A DNA stretch of 64,000 bases from Dyadobacter soli. GTDB lineage: Bacteria > Bacteroidota > Bacteroidia > Cytophagales > Spirosomataceae. The notes under the pieces are model-generated. The model had not been told where the DNA came from. It made no database searches and was given only the letters and a program-made list of their open reading frames with translations. A program made the position numbers and the translations under genes. This document shows, piece by piece, positions 24,947 through 36,117 of this stretch; positions within the stretch are counted from its first letter, which is position 1; every line of letters begins with the position of its first letter. The stretch lies in NCBI RefSeq assembly GCF_900101885.1, contig NZ_FNAN01000005.1:62001-126000 (forward strand), read 5' to 3'.

Positions 24947-25510
24947 ATGGAAATCGATGCAATCCTCGACCGTTTTCATCTGCTGCCGCCGCATTCGAAG
25001 GCGGCGCTGAAAGCGCACATTTCGGAGGTGCAATATCCGAAAGGCCAAACGATCATCCGCGCGGGAAGAGCGGAGAAAACACTCTATTTTATCCAAAGCG
25101 GCATTGTTCGCGCCTATTCCGACGGGGAACGGGGCGACGTGACGTTCTGGTTCGGTCAGGAAGGAGACGTGGTAATTTCGATGAAAAGTTACGTTTCCGG
25201 CCAGCCCGGTTACGAGCATATCGAAACACTGGAACCCTGCCAACTGTACCAGATGAAAGCGCAGGATCTGGAATCGCTTTTCACAACCGACATTCACATT
25301 GCCAACTGGGGCCGCAAGCTGATCGGCCAGGAAATGATCAAAACCGAGGAACGGCTCATTTCCATGCAGTTCAAAACCGCCCAGGAACGGTATCTCGATC
25401 TTATGTCCGCCACGCCCGGCCTGCTCCAACGCGTGCAGTTATGCCACATTGCTTCCTTCCTCGGTATCACGCAGGTGAGCCTGAGCCGCATTCGCGCGGA
25501 AATCAGGTAG
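24947..25510 (+). CDS. Crp/Fnr family transcriptional regulator
   Basis: 187 residues. N-terminal cyclic-nucleotide-binding fold (GQTIIRAGRAEKTLYFIQSGIVRAY, FWFGQEGDVVISMKSYVSG) and a C-terminal winged helix (LCHIASFLGITQVSLSRIRAEIR). The phosphate-binding cassette for cAMP is not conserved, and no Fe-S cysteines are arranged as in FNR. This type is common in Bacteroidota, often beside the gene it controls. The candidate target is the SMR exporter downstream. Confidence 0.9.
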   Translation: MEIDAILDRFHLLPPHSKAALKAHISEVQYPKGQTIIRAGRAEKTLYFIQSGIVRAYSDGERGDVTFWFGQEGDVVISMKSYVSGQPGYEHIETLEPCQLYQMKAQDLESLFTTDIHIANWGRKLIGQEMIKTEERLISMQFKTAQERYLDLMSATPGLLQRVQLCHIASFLGITQVSLSRIRAEIR

Positions 25511-25548
25511 CAGGCTTCTTATTTATCATTTGTAAAATTTTTTCCGGA

Positions 25549-25560
25549 TCCTGCGCAGGA
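25549..25560. promoter_or_regulatory. Palindrome upstream of the SMR gene
   Basis: TCCTGCGCAGGA is a perfect 12-base palindrome 26 bases before the SMR ATG, directly adjoining a GACCTTTG near match to a -7 box. It may be an operator of the neighbouring Crp/Fnr protein. Confidence 0.45.
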
Positions 25561-25586
25561 CCTTTGTATCAAAAAAACAAAGTGTT

Positions 25587-25916
25587 ATGAACTGGATTAT
25601 TTTGATCGTCGCCGGCCTGTTCGAGGTCGGATTTGCATCGTGTTTAGGAAAAGTTCGCGAAACGAGCGGTACCGAAATGTATTGGTGGTTTACAGGATTC
25701 ATCATTTCCCTGGTTGTGAGTATGGCATTGCTGCTCAAAGCCACGCAAACACTGCCGATCGGGACCGCGTATGCAGTTTGGACGGGTATCGGAGCGGTAG
25801 GTACGGTGCTGGTGGGGATACTGGTATTTAAAGACCCTGTCAGTTTCTGGCGTATTTTCTTCATTACGACCCTGATCCTCTCCATTGCCGGGCTGAAAAT
25901 GGTCTCGCAGCACTAG
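25587..25916 (+). CDS. SMR family small multidrug/guanidinium exporter
   Basis: 109 residues with four transmembrane helices. The essential membrane Glu is present in the first helix (IVAGLFEVGFASCLGK), and TLPIGTAYAVWTGIGAVGTV is the SMR signature. The GLFEVGFA and GIGAVGTV segments resemble the SugE/Gdx branch, which exports guanidinium, more than the EmrE branch. It forms a dual-topology dimer in known members. Single gene here, so a homodimer is expected. Confidence 0.9.
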   Translation: MNWIILIVAGLFEVGFASCLGKVRETSGTEMYWWFTGFIISLVVSMALLLKATQTLPIGTAYAVWTGIGAVGTVLVGILVFKDPVSFWRIFFITTLILSIAGLKMVSQH

Positions 25917-25973
25917 CAGATTTTCGGGGCACGCTATTTTCTGCTGCTAATGCATCAATATCCCGCAGAACTT

Positions 25974-27002
25974 ATGGCCACGAGAAACATAATCGTAATC
26001 GGCGCTTCGATGGGAGGCTTCGAGGCATTCAAAAGGCTGGTAGCAGACCTTCCGCCCGACATTGACGCTTCCATTTTTCTGGTATGGCACATGTCGCCGC
26101 ACGTCGAAGGAATATTGCCGAAGGTACTCGGGGAAATAACGACTATTCCCGTTGCCCACGCCGAACACGGTGAGCCCATTTTGCCCAATCGCATTTACGT
26201 AGCGCGCCCAGATCACCATTTACTGGTCGACGCGACGCACGTACACGTGACGCGCGGGCCTCGCGAGAACCGGTTCCGGCCTGCGATCGATCCCTTGTTC
26301 CGCTCTGCCGCTTATGCATTCGGTAACCGGGTGATCGGCGCTGTCCTCACGGGCGCGCTCGACGATGGTACCGCCGGGTTGTGGAGTATCAAACGCTGCG
26401 GAGGCATAGCCATAGCGCAGGACCCGGAGGACGCAGACATGCCCTCGATGCCGGAAAATGCCATTCGGGAAGTAGCTATTGACTATATTGTGCCGATTTC
26501 GGAAATGGCCGCACTGCTGGCCCGGCTTTGCTGCGAAACCGTCGACGGGAACAGTGAACCGGAACACGCCGAGCGCGACAAAATGGGAGCCGAGGTGCGT
26601 GTTGCGGCGGACGAAAACACTTTCGACGTGAATATTCCCCAATATGGTGAAGTAAGTAAGTTGTCATGCCCTGAATGCCAGGGAGTACTTACAATGCTGA
26701 AAGACGGGCAGTTTTCGCGGTACCGCTGCCATACCGGTCACGCTTTTTCACCGGAAGCATTGCTGGAAGCTATTTCAGAAAAAATTGAAAACAACCTGTT
26801 TGCGGCGCTCCGAGGTGTAGATGAGCACGTGATGCTGCTCAATCACATGGGCGACCATTTCGCGGAAGCAAACCAGCGGAAGGAAGCTGCCCGGTATTTC
26901 CGTAAAGCGCGGGAAGCGCAGCAGCGCGTGGTGTCGATCCGCCGGGCCATCCGGGCAAGCGAGGACCATGATGTGATCAGGGTATCGGAAGAACGGCTTT
27001 GA
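25974..27002 (+). CDS. CheB-type methylesterase with C-terminal zinc-ribbon-like domain
   Basis: 342 residues from the ATG at 25974; an in-frame ATG at 25950 is possible. The CheB catalytic triad is visible: Ser in GASMGG, His in WHMSPHV and Asp in TGALDDGTAG. There is no N-terminal receiver. The C-terminus has a Cys pair and a Cys/His pair (SCPECQGVL, YRCHTGHAFS) suggesting a zinc site, then helices. Together with the CheB-CheR hybrid kinase 29 bases downstream it likely forms a non-chemotactic signalling pair, as no MCP or CheA gene is nearby. Confidence 0.9.
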   Translation: MATRNIIVIGASMGGFEAFKRLVADLPPDIDASIFLVWHMSPHVEGILPKVLGEITTIPVAHAEHGEPILPNRIYVARPDHHLLVDATHVHVTRGPRENRFRPAIDPLFRSAAYAFGNRVIGAVLTGALDDGTAGLWSIKRCGGIAIAQDPEDADMPSMPENAIREVAIDYIVPISEMAALLARLCCETVDGNSEPEHAERDKMGAEVRVAADENTFDVNIPQYGEVSKLSCPECQGVLTMLKDGQFSRYRCHTGHAFSPEALLEAISEKIENNLFAALRGVDEHVMLLNHMGDHFAEANQRKEAARYFRKAREAQQRVVSIRRAIRASEDHDVIRVSEERL

Positions 27003-27031
27003 GCTTTTAGTTGAGTTATTGTTATTTGAAT

Positions 27032-30000
27032 ATGATAAACCCTACCCCGGATACCGCAGGCAAGGTATCTCCCCGCCAGATGCTGGTTGTCGGAATAGGC
27101 GCCTCGGCAGGAGGCATGGAGGCATTGACCGAATTTTTTGAGCACGTTCCGGCCCATACCGGCCTGGCATACCTCATTATGCTGCATCTAAGCCCCGATC
27201 AGAATGTGCAACTGGCCGATTTGCTCACGAAAGTGGCAAAACTGCCGGTCAAAAGCATAGCCGGGACAGAGAAGATCGTCGCGGACCATATCTATATCCT
27301 GCCCGCCGCGAAGCACTTTGAACTCGAAAAAGGCCGTGTGACGGTCGGTGCGAATGCGCCTATCGAAGACCGGCGGGCGCCGGTGGATTTGTTTTTCCGT
27401 ATGCTGGCCGAATCTTACAAAGAGCGGAGCATAGCCGTGATCCTGTCGGGCACGGGCGCGAATGGCTCGATGGGCCTCAAAAGGATCAAAGAATACGGCG
27501 GTGCCACATTTGTGCAGAACCCCAGGGAGGCTGCATTCAATGAAATGCCGCGCAATGCGATCGCCACCGAGCTGGTCGACAATATCTTGCCGGTAGCACA
27601 AATTCCCGCCCAGCTTTTATCTTACCGCGAAGGACTTGGTACGGTAGCCATTGCGGTGGAGTCGGAAATCCGGCCCCCGGACCAGCAACAGGCGCTCCGG
27701 GAGGTGTTTACGCAGCTGCGGATGCGTACGGGCCATGATTTTTCCAATTATAAAAGACCTACGCTGATGCGCAGGATCGAGCGGCGGATCAATGTCCTGA
27801 ACCTGCCCAACCTGCCCGCGTACGTGGCATACATGCGCGAGCAGCCCGACGAGACGCAGGCATTGCTCAAAAACCTGCTGATCTCCGTTACCAATTTTTT
27901 CAGGGATAACCGGGCGTTTCAGGCCATTGAGCAGGAGGTACTGCCTTTGCTGATAAAGGGCAAAAATCAGGAGCATACATTGCGGATCTGGGTTGCAGGC
28001 TGCGCCACGGGTGAAGAGGCGTATTCATTGGCAATGCTCTGTGCGGAAAAGACGTTCGGGGTTTTGGACGCACCCAAGATCCAGATATTTGCCACTGATA
28101 TCGATGAAGCCGCCCTTTCGATAGCACGGGAAGGGAAGTATAATATCAACGACACATCCGACGTGACGCCCGAGCGCCTGCGGCGGTTCTTTACGCGTGA
28201 CGGCAATGAATACCGAATCCGCCGCGAAATACGCGAGATGGTACTTTTCGCACGGCATAATGTACTTAAAGACCCGCCATTCTCCCAGCTCGACCTGGTA
28301 ACCTGCCGCAACATGCTCATTTACCTGAACCAGACGGCGCAGGAAAGGGCGATGGAAACATTCCATTTTGCGTTGAAGCCGGGCGCATACCTGTGGCTGG
28401 GCATGTCGGAAACCGTCGATGGGTCGAGTGATCTGTATGTCAATGTCAGCCGTGAAAATCACCTGTACCAAAGCAGGCAGGTATCCAGCCGGTCGTACCC
28501 GGTGCCGGAAACGATCCCCCAATTTATCCCCGAAAAAAGAAGCATCACGCAGCCCGCCCCCGAACTGGACGTGCGTTCAGGAAACCGTATGAGTTTCGGG
28601 GATTTACACCAGCAGCTGTTGGAGCAATATGCGCCGCCGTCGATCATCGTCAATGAGGAATACGAAATATTGCACCTTACGGAGCGTGCCGGACGCTTTT
28701 TGCACATCGCAGGCGGGGAGCCCAGCAAGAATCTTCTAAAACTGATCCGCCCTGAGCTCCGTCTCGAACTCAGGACGGCATTTTACCAGGCCGTTCAGCA
28801 GCAGACGAACGTCGAAGCCCGGAACCTGAAAATCCGTATGGACGACCAGACTGAGACGGTCACGATCCACGTCAGGCCGGTTTTGCGCGAAGGCGATCCC
28901 GCACGCGGATTTATCCTGGTACTGTTTCAGCAAATGGGTGATACCAACGAGCAGGAAAGCGTGCTGGCCGCCGTAGAGCCGATGGCCCGGCACCTGGAAG
29001 AAGAGCTGGTCCGCGTGAAAGCGCAGTTACGTACGTCGAATGAGCAGCACGAGGTACAGGCCGAGGAACTGAAAGCGTCCAACGAAGAATTGCAGGCGAT
29101 CAATGAAGAGTTGCGCTCGGCGGCGGAAGAACTGGAAACGAGCAAGGAAGAGTTGCAGTCGATCAATGAGGAGCTGACTACGATTAACCAGGAATTGAAG
29201 GTGAAGGTAGATGAGATCTCGCTGACGAGCAACAATCTGCAAAACCTGATCAATTCCACCAATATGGCCACATTGTTCCTCGATCGCGGTTTGCGTGTGA
29301 ACCTGTTTACGCCCGCGACGAGGGAAATATTCAACCTCATTACCGCCGATTTCGGGCGCCCGCTGTCGGACATTACCAACCGCCTCGACTACGCGCATTT
29401 GCAGCAAGATGCAGAGCTGGTACTGGACAAGTTGCAGACCGTTGAGCGGGAAGTCAAGAGCACGGATGGCCGTGTGTTCATGATGCGGATATTGCCCTAC
29501 CGCACGGCCGAGGACCGCATCAATGGCGTTGTACTGACATTTGTAGACATTACCGGCCCGAAAGCGGCCGAAGAAGCATTGCGCGAAGCCGACCGGCGAA
29601 AGGACGAGTTCCTGGCCATGCTCGCACACGAGCTGCGTAACCCGCTCGCGCCTGTGCGTAACACGTTGCAGATCATGAAAATGACCTCGGGCGACGACGA
29701 ACGGGTGAGCACGTCGGTAGCGATGATGAACCGGCAGGTAGACCACCTGGTGCGGCTGGTAGACGACCTGCTGGATGTGAGCCGCATCAGCCGGGGGAAA
29801 ATCGAGCTGCGCCGCGAGCAGGTGGAACTAGGCGCATTGGTAACCGAATCGGTAGAAGCGACAAGTGCGTTGTACCAGTCGGGCAACCGGCATTTGACAT
29901 TGACATTGCCAGAAAACCCACTATACCTCAACGGCGACGCCACGCGTCTTACACAAGTGGTGACCAACCTGCTCACAAATGGCGTGCGGTTTACGCAGGT

Positions 30001-30706
30001 GAATGGCCGGGTGTGGGTTACCCTTGTACAAACGGGCACCGAAATCCTGCTGACCGTAAAAGACGATGGCATAGGGCTCACCTCGGATCAGTTCGAAGCG
30101 ATTTTCGAGCTGTTCGCGCAGGTGGATTCTTCACCAAAAAGGCCGGACGGCGGTCTCGGTTTGGGATTGACATTGGTAAAACAACTCGTGGAAATGCATG
30201 GCGGCAGGGTCGAGGCCAGAAGTAATGGCCTGGGGCGCGGCAGCGAGTTCCTCGTGTATTTTCCCTACCTGGAAGTGCCTGTGGAATTTGTACCCCCATC
30301 CATTGAACGGACGCTCAAGCCCGCCGCACGAAACATCCTGGTGGTAGACGACAACCGCGATGCGGCCGATACTCTCGCGCTGGTCCTCCGACATCAGGGA
30401 CATCGTGCAAACGTGAGTTATGCTGGCCAGGAAGCGTTAGGTCTGCTCGAAAGCCAACCCACCGACATAGTATTAATGGATATTTCGATGCCGCAAATGG
30501 ATGGCTTCGAAACGGCCCGGCAGATCCGAAATCGCCCGGATGGCAGTAAGATCGCGATCATCGCGCTCACCGGCTACGGGCAGTCGGACGACAAGAAGCG
30601 GACCCGGCAAGCGGGTTTTGACGGTCATCTGGTGAAGCCGATAGACCTGGGCGAGCTGAATGAGCTTTTGAATCAGCTGTTTGCCGACAAGGATCAAGGC
30701 AAATGA
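27032..30706 (+). CDS. CheB-CheR-PAS-histidine kinase-receiver hybrid
   Basis: 1224 residues from the ATG at 27032. Order: CheB-like methylesterase (about 1-200), CheR methyltransferase (about 205-480, with SAM-binding VAGCATGEEAYSLAM), a PAS-like segment, a coiled coil of repeated EELKASNEELQAINEEL units (about 665-740), PAS (about 740-850), HisKA with His in MLAHELRNP, HATPase (NLLTNGVRF, GGLGLGLTLVKQ) and a C-terminal receiver (VVDDNRD, VLMDISMPQMDG, LVKPID). In the CheB part Ser and His remain (GASAGG, MLHLSPD), but the position of the catalytic Asp reads GTGANGS, an Asn. The enzyme could have lost esterase activity. Such fusions act in stress or surface signalling rather than chemotaxis. 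Confidence 0.93.
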   Translation: MINPTPDTAGKVSPRQMLVVGIGASAGGMEALTEFFEHVPAHTGLAYLIMLHLSPDQNVQLADLLTKVAKLPVKSIAGTEKIVADHIYILPAAKHFELEKGRVTVGANAPIEDRRAPVDLFFRMLAESYKERSIAVILSGTGANGSMGLKRIKEYGGATFVQNPREAAFNEMPRNAIATELVDNILPVAQIPAQLLSYREGLGTVAIAVESEIRPPDQQQALREVFTQLRMRTGHDFSNYKRPTLMRRIERRINVLNLPNLPAYVAYMREQPDETQALLKNLLISVTNFFRDNRAFQAIEQEVLPLLIKGKNQEHTLRIWVAGCATGEEAYSLAMLCAEKTFGVLDAPKIQIFATDIDEAALSIAREGKYNINDTSDVTPERLRRFFTRDGNEYRIRREIREMVLFARHNVLKDPPFSQLDLVTCRNMLIYLNQTAQERAMETFHFALKPGAYLWLGMSETVDGSSDLYVNVSRENHLYQSRQVSSRSYPVPETIPQFIPEKRSITQPAPELDVRSGNRMSFGDLHQQLLEQYAPPSIIVNEEYEILHLTERAGRFLHIAGGEPSKNLLKLIRPELRLELRTAFYQAVQQQTNVEARNLKIRMDDQTETVTIHVRPVLREGDPARGFILVLFQQMGDTNEQESVLAAVEPMARHLEEELVRVKAQLRTSNEQHEVQAEELKASNEELQAINEELRSAAEELETSKEELQSINEELTTINQELKVKVDEISLTSNNLQNLINSTNMATLFLDRGLRVNLFTPATREIFNLITADFGRPLSDITNRLDYAHLQQDAELVLDKLQTVEREVKSTDGRVFMMRILPYRTAEDRINGVVLTFVDITGPKAAEEALREADRRKDEFLAMLAHELRNPLAPVRNTLQIMKMTSGDDERVSTSVAMMNRQVDHLVRLVDDLLDVSRISRGKIELRREQVELGALVTESVEATSALYQSGNRHLTLTLPENPLYLNGDATRLTQVVTNLLTNGVRFTQVNGRVWVTLVQTGTEILLTVKDDGIGLTSDQFEAIFELFAQVDSSPKRPDGGLGLGLTLVKQLVEMHGGRVEARSNGLGRGSEFLVYFPYLEVPVEFVPPSIERTLKPAARNILVVDDNRDAADTLALVLRHQGHRANVSYAGQEALGLLESQPTDIVLMDISMPQMDGFETARQIRNRPDGSKIAIIALTGYGQSDDKKRTRQAGFDGHLVKPIDLGELNELLNQLFADKDQGK

Positions 30707-30763
30707 CATCCGTGCTGGTATGGATTTTAAGTTGAAAGCGACTTCATTAGAACAAACCCAGCA

Positions 30764-31237
30764 ATGATGGAAGACTACACGAATGTACTGATACACGCGG
30801 CGCGGGTGGGTAACCTGGATGTGATCCGGGAACTGCTCAGCCGGGGTGTCGATGTAAATGTGCGGGACGAAAAGGGCTACACGCCGTTACTCATCGCCTG
30901 CTACAATAACCGCCCCGAAGCCGCCGAACTCCTGCTCGAATCGGGCGCGGATGTGAATGCAGGTGATTATGGTGGAAATACAGCATTAATGGGCGCCGCA
31001 TTCAAAGGATTGCCCGAAGTAGCTTCACTGCTCATCCGCTATGGTGCCGATCTCGACAGCCAGCATGGTAACGGCGGCACGGCATTGATGTTCGCGACGA
31101 TGTTCGGCCGGAATGAGGTGGTGAAACTTTTACTTGAAAGCGGCGCTGCTACGGATATTCTGGATGTCAGAGGCCAATCCGCATTTGATCTCGCGATGCA
31201 GCAGGGCAATACAGAAGCTGTCTCATTACTATCCTGA
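30764..31237 (+). CDS. Ankyrin repeat protein
   Basis: 157 residues, wholly made of about four to five ankyrin repeats (GYTPLLIACYNNRPEAAELLL, split here; GGNTALMGAAFKGLPEVASLL; GGTALMFATMFGRNEVVKLL; GQSAFDLAMQQGNTEAVSLL). No signal peptide, so it is cytoplasmic. It is convergent with a catalase gene. Ankyrin proteins next to catalase genes are known in proteobacteria (AnkB beside KatB in Pseudomonas), where they support catalase activity; a similar role is possible here. Confidence 0.92.
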   Translation: MMEDYTNVLIHAARVGNLDVIRELLSRGVDVNVRDEKGYTPLLIACYNNRPEAAELLLESGADVNAGDYGGNTALMGAAFKGLPEVASLLIRYGADLDSQHGNGGTALMFATMFGRNEVVKLLLESGAATDILDVRGQSAFDLAMQQGNTEAVSLLS

Positions 31238-31262
31238 AATCTAAAAATCATCCAACAAAAAA

Positions 31263-31305
31263 GCAATCCCATTTCCGTCGACTTAAGTCGACGGCAGGGG
31301 ATTGC
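31263..31305. terminator. Bidirectional terminator with a perfect 20-base palindrome
   Basis: GCAATCCC (31263-31270) pairs with GGGATTGC (31298-31305). Inside lies CCGTCGACTTAAGTCGACGG (31275-31294), a perfect palindrome. It separates the convergent ankyrin and catalase genes. Confidence 0.85.
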
Positions 31306-31326
31306 TGTTCTGTGGGGTGATTTTTA

Positions 31327-33519
<2,193 letters not shown>

Positions 33520-33536
33520 AGTTGTTGATGGTTAAA

Positions 33537-34088
33537 TCAAGCTTCCTGTGAAGCCTGGTATATAATGTCATTTTCCGCGATCGAGGCTAGCAGTTCATCG
33601 CTTGCCTGCTCTTCGGCCAATGTTTCGTTGAGAATATCGGCTACTTGTTCCAGTCCGAGGGTAGTAGCGAGTTGTATCAGGCCCAGGTAGGAAGCAATCT
33701 CATAATGCTCGACTTTTTGGGAAGAAAGGATAATACCCACATCCCGCGTGGCAGTACCGGCGTCGGTGCTCTCGATCACCCCTTCGCCTTCTTTGGTAAT
33801 GCCCTCCATGGCGTCGCATTTCTTGGCAATAGCTTTTTGTTCCAGAAGACCAAAGATCTGTTCGAGGCGCGAAACCTGTTCTACGGTTTGGGCAAGGTGT
33901 TGTTCGATAGCCGTCACCAGTTGTTTCGAACTGGCTGCCTGGCTCATTTTGGGTAATGTCTTCACCAGGTGGTTTTCGGCCCAGTAAATGTCCCGGAGGC
34001 AATCCAGAAACAGTTCATAAAGGGCCGGTTCGGCGGTAGTCGAGGTTTTTGTCTTGAATTTAGGTTCTGAGTTTGTTTCCTTTTTCAT
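33537..34088 (-). CDS. DUF892 / YciF-type ferritin-like protein
   Basis: 183 residues from the ATG at 34088. Four-helix ferritin-like fold of the YciE/YciF family: YELFLDCLRDIYWAENHLVKTL carries the first Glu of a putative di-iron site, and EHYEIASYLGLIQLATTLG the second half. Function is not firmly known; members are induced in stress and osmotic shock. First gene of an operon with katE, so it probably works in peroxide or iron stress. Confidence 0.88.
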   Translation of the reverse strand: MKKETNSEPKFKTKTSTTAEPALYELFLDCLRDIYWAENHLVKTLPKMSQAASSKQLVTAIEQHLAQTVEQVSRLEQIFGLLEQKAIAKKCDAMEGITKEGEGVIESTDAGTATRDVGIILSSQKVEHYEIASYLGLIQLATTLGLEQVADILNETLAEEQASDELLASIAENDIIYQASQEA

Positions 34089-34225
34089 AGTTGCATGGTT
34101 TAAAAACGGATGGCTTTCAGCAAAACATGTTCCAGCCTGTTTCGGCCTGGTATGCAAGTTGCTTGCGCACAGATTTTAGGCGAAGGCAATGTTGCCCGGC
34201 CCCGTTCAACCACCACAATATTGTA

Positions 34226-34660
34226 ATGACAGACACGATGAAAACCTTGGTCTTTTCAACGAAAGTTGTACTGGACGGCGTCCCCGCAGGTTTTTCCGGG
34301 CGCTTCAAAATGCTTCACCTCGAATCCGGCCAGCTATATGTTTACCGGGTCCATATTACCAAGCAGAAATACACGGGTACGCATGTCCCCGGAATGGGAA
34401 GTGCCGAAGAAGACCATGCATGGTGGCAACGGATGTTCCATGCGCTGGTTTCATTTGTAGAGCGCTACAACCGTGAGTATGGCTACCTGCCTTCGGACAA
34501 GAACATCTACCAGGACAGCCGCTTCTACACGGGTGAAAGGATGTTTGGCAACAAAATAAGTTTTACGGTCGACGAGGCAAAACAGCGCGATCTGGCCGAC
34601 CGGGAGGTGATCCTGCGGGACTTCGCTGATCAGGCATCGGCCGCAGAGGGAGTAGAGTGA
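34226..34660 (+). CDS. Conserved hypothetical protein, 144 aa
   Basis: Start taken as the ATG at 34226; another ATG at 34238 is also possible. No signal peptide or membrane helix. Features visible are a beta-rich N-terminal half (KVVLDGVPAGFSGRF, YVYRVHITKQK) and an aromatic helix (AWWQRMFHALVSFVERYN), then YGYLPSDKNIYQDSRFY. I do not recognise a family. It is divergent from the DUF892-katE operon and ends with a terminator, so it may share stress control. Confidence 0.7.
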   Translation: MTDTMKTLVFSTKVVLDGVPAGFSGRFKMLHLESGQLYVYRVHITKQKYTGTHVPGMGSAEEDHAWWQRMFHALVSFVERYNREYGYLPSDKNIYQDSRFYTGERMFGNKISFTVDEAKQRDLADREVILRDFADQASAAEGVE

Positions 34661-34661
34661 T

Positions 34662-34701
34662 GCCGCGTTCCTGCTGGCACGGTTTTGTACCAGCAGGCGG
34701 C
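34662..34701 (+). terminator. Terminator after the 144-aa gene
   Basis: CCTGCTGG (34670-34677) pairs with CCAGCAGG (34690-34697), extended by GCCGC/GCGGC, and is followed by TTGTTTT. Confidence 0.75.
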
Positions 34702-34753
34702 TTGTTTTAAGCATTCGTCTTAGTCTTTAAGCATCCATTTTAATCTCATTGAT

Positions 34754-35293
34754 ATGAAAGCTCTTTTCCTGTTGACCATTTGCACTGCACTATCAGCGCT
34801 GCTGGCATTTTCCAATCGTTTTGCCCACGAAAAACAATTTATTACCAAATCTCCCGACCAGCAATTTGTAATGGAAGCCGCGGAAGGCGGAATGCTTGAG
34901 GTAAAACTGGGCGAACTGGCCTCACAGAAAGGTGTTTCCAACGAAGTGAAATCCTTTGGAAAAACAATGGTAGCCGATCATACAAAAGTGAACGATGAGT
35001 TGAAGGCTTTGGCACAAAAAAAGCAGATCACTATTCCGACGGCGATCGGGGCCAAAAAACAGCAGAAGTACGACAGCCTCGCGGCGCTGAACGGCGAACA
35101 GTTTGATATGCTTTACATGAATATGATGATTGCATCGCACGAGCAAACCATCGGACTGTTCCAGACAGAATCTAATAAAGGCGAGGACGCAGAATTGAAA
35201 AAATGGGCCGATTCGAAGGTTCCTGCATTGAAGCATCACCTCGAAATGGCGAAGAAGCTTTTTAAAGCCTCGCCCGGCGCGGCAAAACACTGA
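34754..35293 (+). CDS. DUF4142 domain-containing secreted protein
   Basis: 179 residues with an N-terminal signal peptide (LFLLTICTALSALLAF). The rest is a DUF4142 ferritin-like helical bundle: FVMEAAEGGMLEVKLGELAS, EVKSFGKTMVADHTKVNDEL and SHEQTIGLFQTESNKGEDAELKKWADSKVPALKHHLEMA. Periplasmic or surface location is likely. The biochemical role is unknown; the family often accompanies stress genes in Bacteroidota, as here. Confidence 0.9.
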   Translation: MKALFLLTICTALSALLAFSNRFAHEKQFITKSPDQQFVMEAAEGGMLEVKLGELASQKGVSNEVKSFGKTMVADHTKVNDELKALAQKKQITIPTAIGAKKQQKYDSLAALNGEQFDMLYMNMMIASHEQTIGLFQTESNKGEDAELKKWADSKVPALKHHLEMAKKLFKASPGAAKH

Positions 35294-35360
35294 CGGCATG
35301 ATGCGTCGACAATAATCAAATGCGGGAAGTGGTGTGCATTTCCTGCTCAATACAATGTTG

Positions 35361-35393
35361 CACAGTGCCGTGAAAAGCACTGTGGATTTTTTT
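35361..35393 (+). terminator. Terminator after the DUF4142 gene
   Basis: CACAGTGC (35361-35368) pairs with GCACTGTG (35377-35384), followed by a run of seven T. Confidence 0.85.
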
Positions 35394-35410
35394 GTACAGA
35401 CCTCAAACAC

Positions 35411-36097
35411 ATGAACCGAAGCAACGATATCGTTTTCGCCGACCGGAAAGATGCGGGAGAGCAGCTGGGTCGTTTCCTGACAAAACGTTACAAACACGCC
35501 GATCCGCTCGTGATGGGCATTGCCAGGGGTGGGGTGGAGGTGGCGTATCACGTCGCCAAATGCCTTGAAACCGACCTGACGATGGTTATTTCCAGAAAGC
35601 TGCCAGTGCCCGGCTACCCGGAAGTAGGCTTCGGCGCCATTGCAGAAGACCTGTCGGTGTACGTGGCTCCGCGGTACAAGCGGTCGCTCGAACCGGAGAC
35701 CATCGGCGGCATTATCGACGAACAAACCGACGAGGTGAACCGCCGGATCACAATGTACAAACAGGAGAAACCATTGCCGGATATGCACGGCCGGACGGTA
35801 ATTATCGTCGACGACGGCATTGCTACCGGTGTAACGCTCGTGCCCGTCCTGCGCCTGTGCCGCAAGAGGGGCGCTGCGCGGGTGATCGTGGCCGTGCCCG
35901 TGGCCGGGAACAACTACGATGCCCATCTGAACGATGCCGACGCCCTCGAAATACTGGTAATGCCCGAATGGTTTTACGCGGTTGGGCAGGTATACGCTTC
36001 CTTCCGCGATCTCACCGACGACGAACTGCACGCCATTGTCCGCAAGGGATCTTACTTGCAGTCGGGATGGGAGCATGTGCGCAGTTTACACAACTAA
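35411..36097 (+). CDS. Phosphoribosyltransferase family protein
   Basis: 228 residues. The PRPP-binding motif is VIIVDDGIATGVTL, with ARGGVEVAYHVAK as the N-terminal phosphate-binding loop and KLPVPGYPEVGFGAIAED after it. This group is usually annotated as predicted phosphoribosyltransferase of unknown substrate, often in stress islands next to dienelactone-hydrolase or universal-stress genes. Cytoplasmic. It is convergent with a receiver gene 20 bases away. Confidence 0.9.
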   Translation: MNRSNDIVFADRKDAGEQLGRFLTKRYKHADPLVMGIARGGVEVAYHVAKCLETDLTMVISRKLPVPGYPEVGFGAIAEDLSVYVAPRYKRSLEPETIGGIIDEQTDEVNRRITMYKQEKPLPDMHGRTVIIVDDGIATGVTLVPVLRLCRKRGAARVIVAVPVAGNNYDAHLNDADALEILVMPEWFYAVGQVYASFRDLTDDELHAIVRKGSYLQSGWEHVRSLHN

Positions 36098-36117
36098 TGC
36101 CTTCAATCGACAACCCG

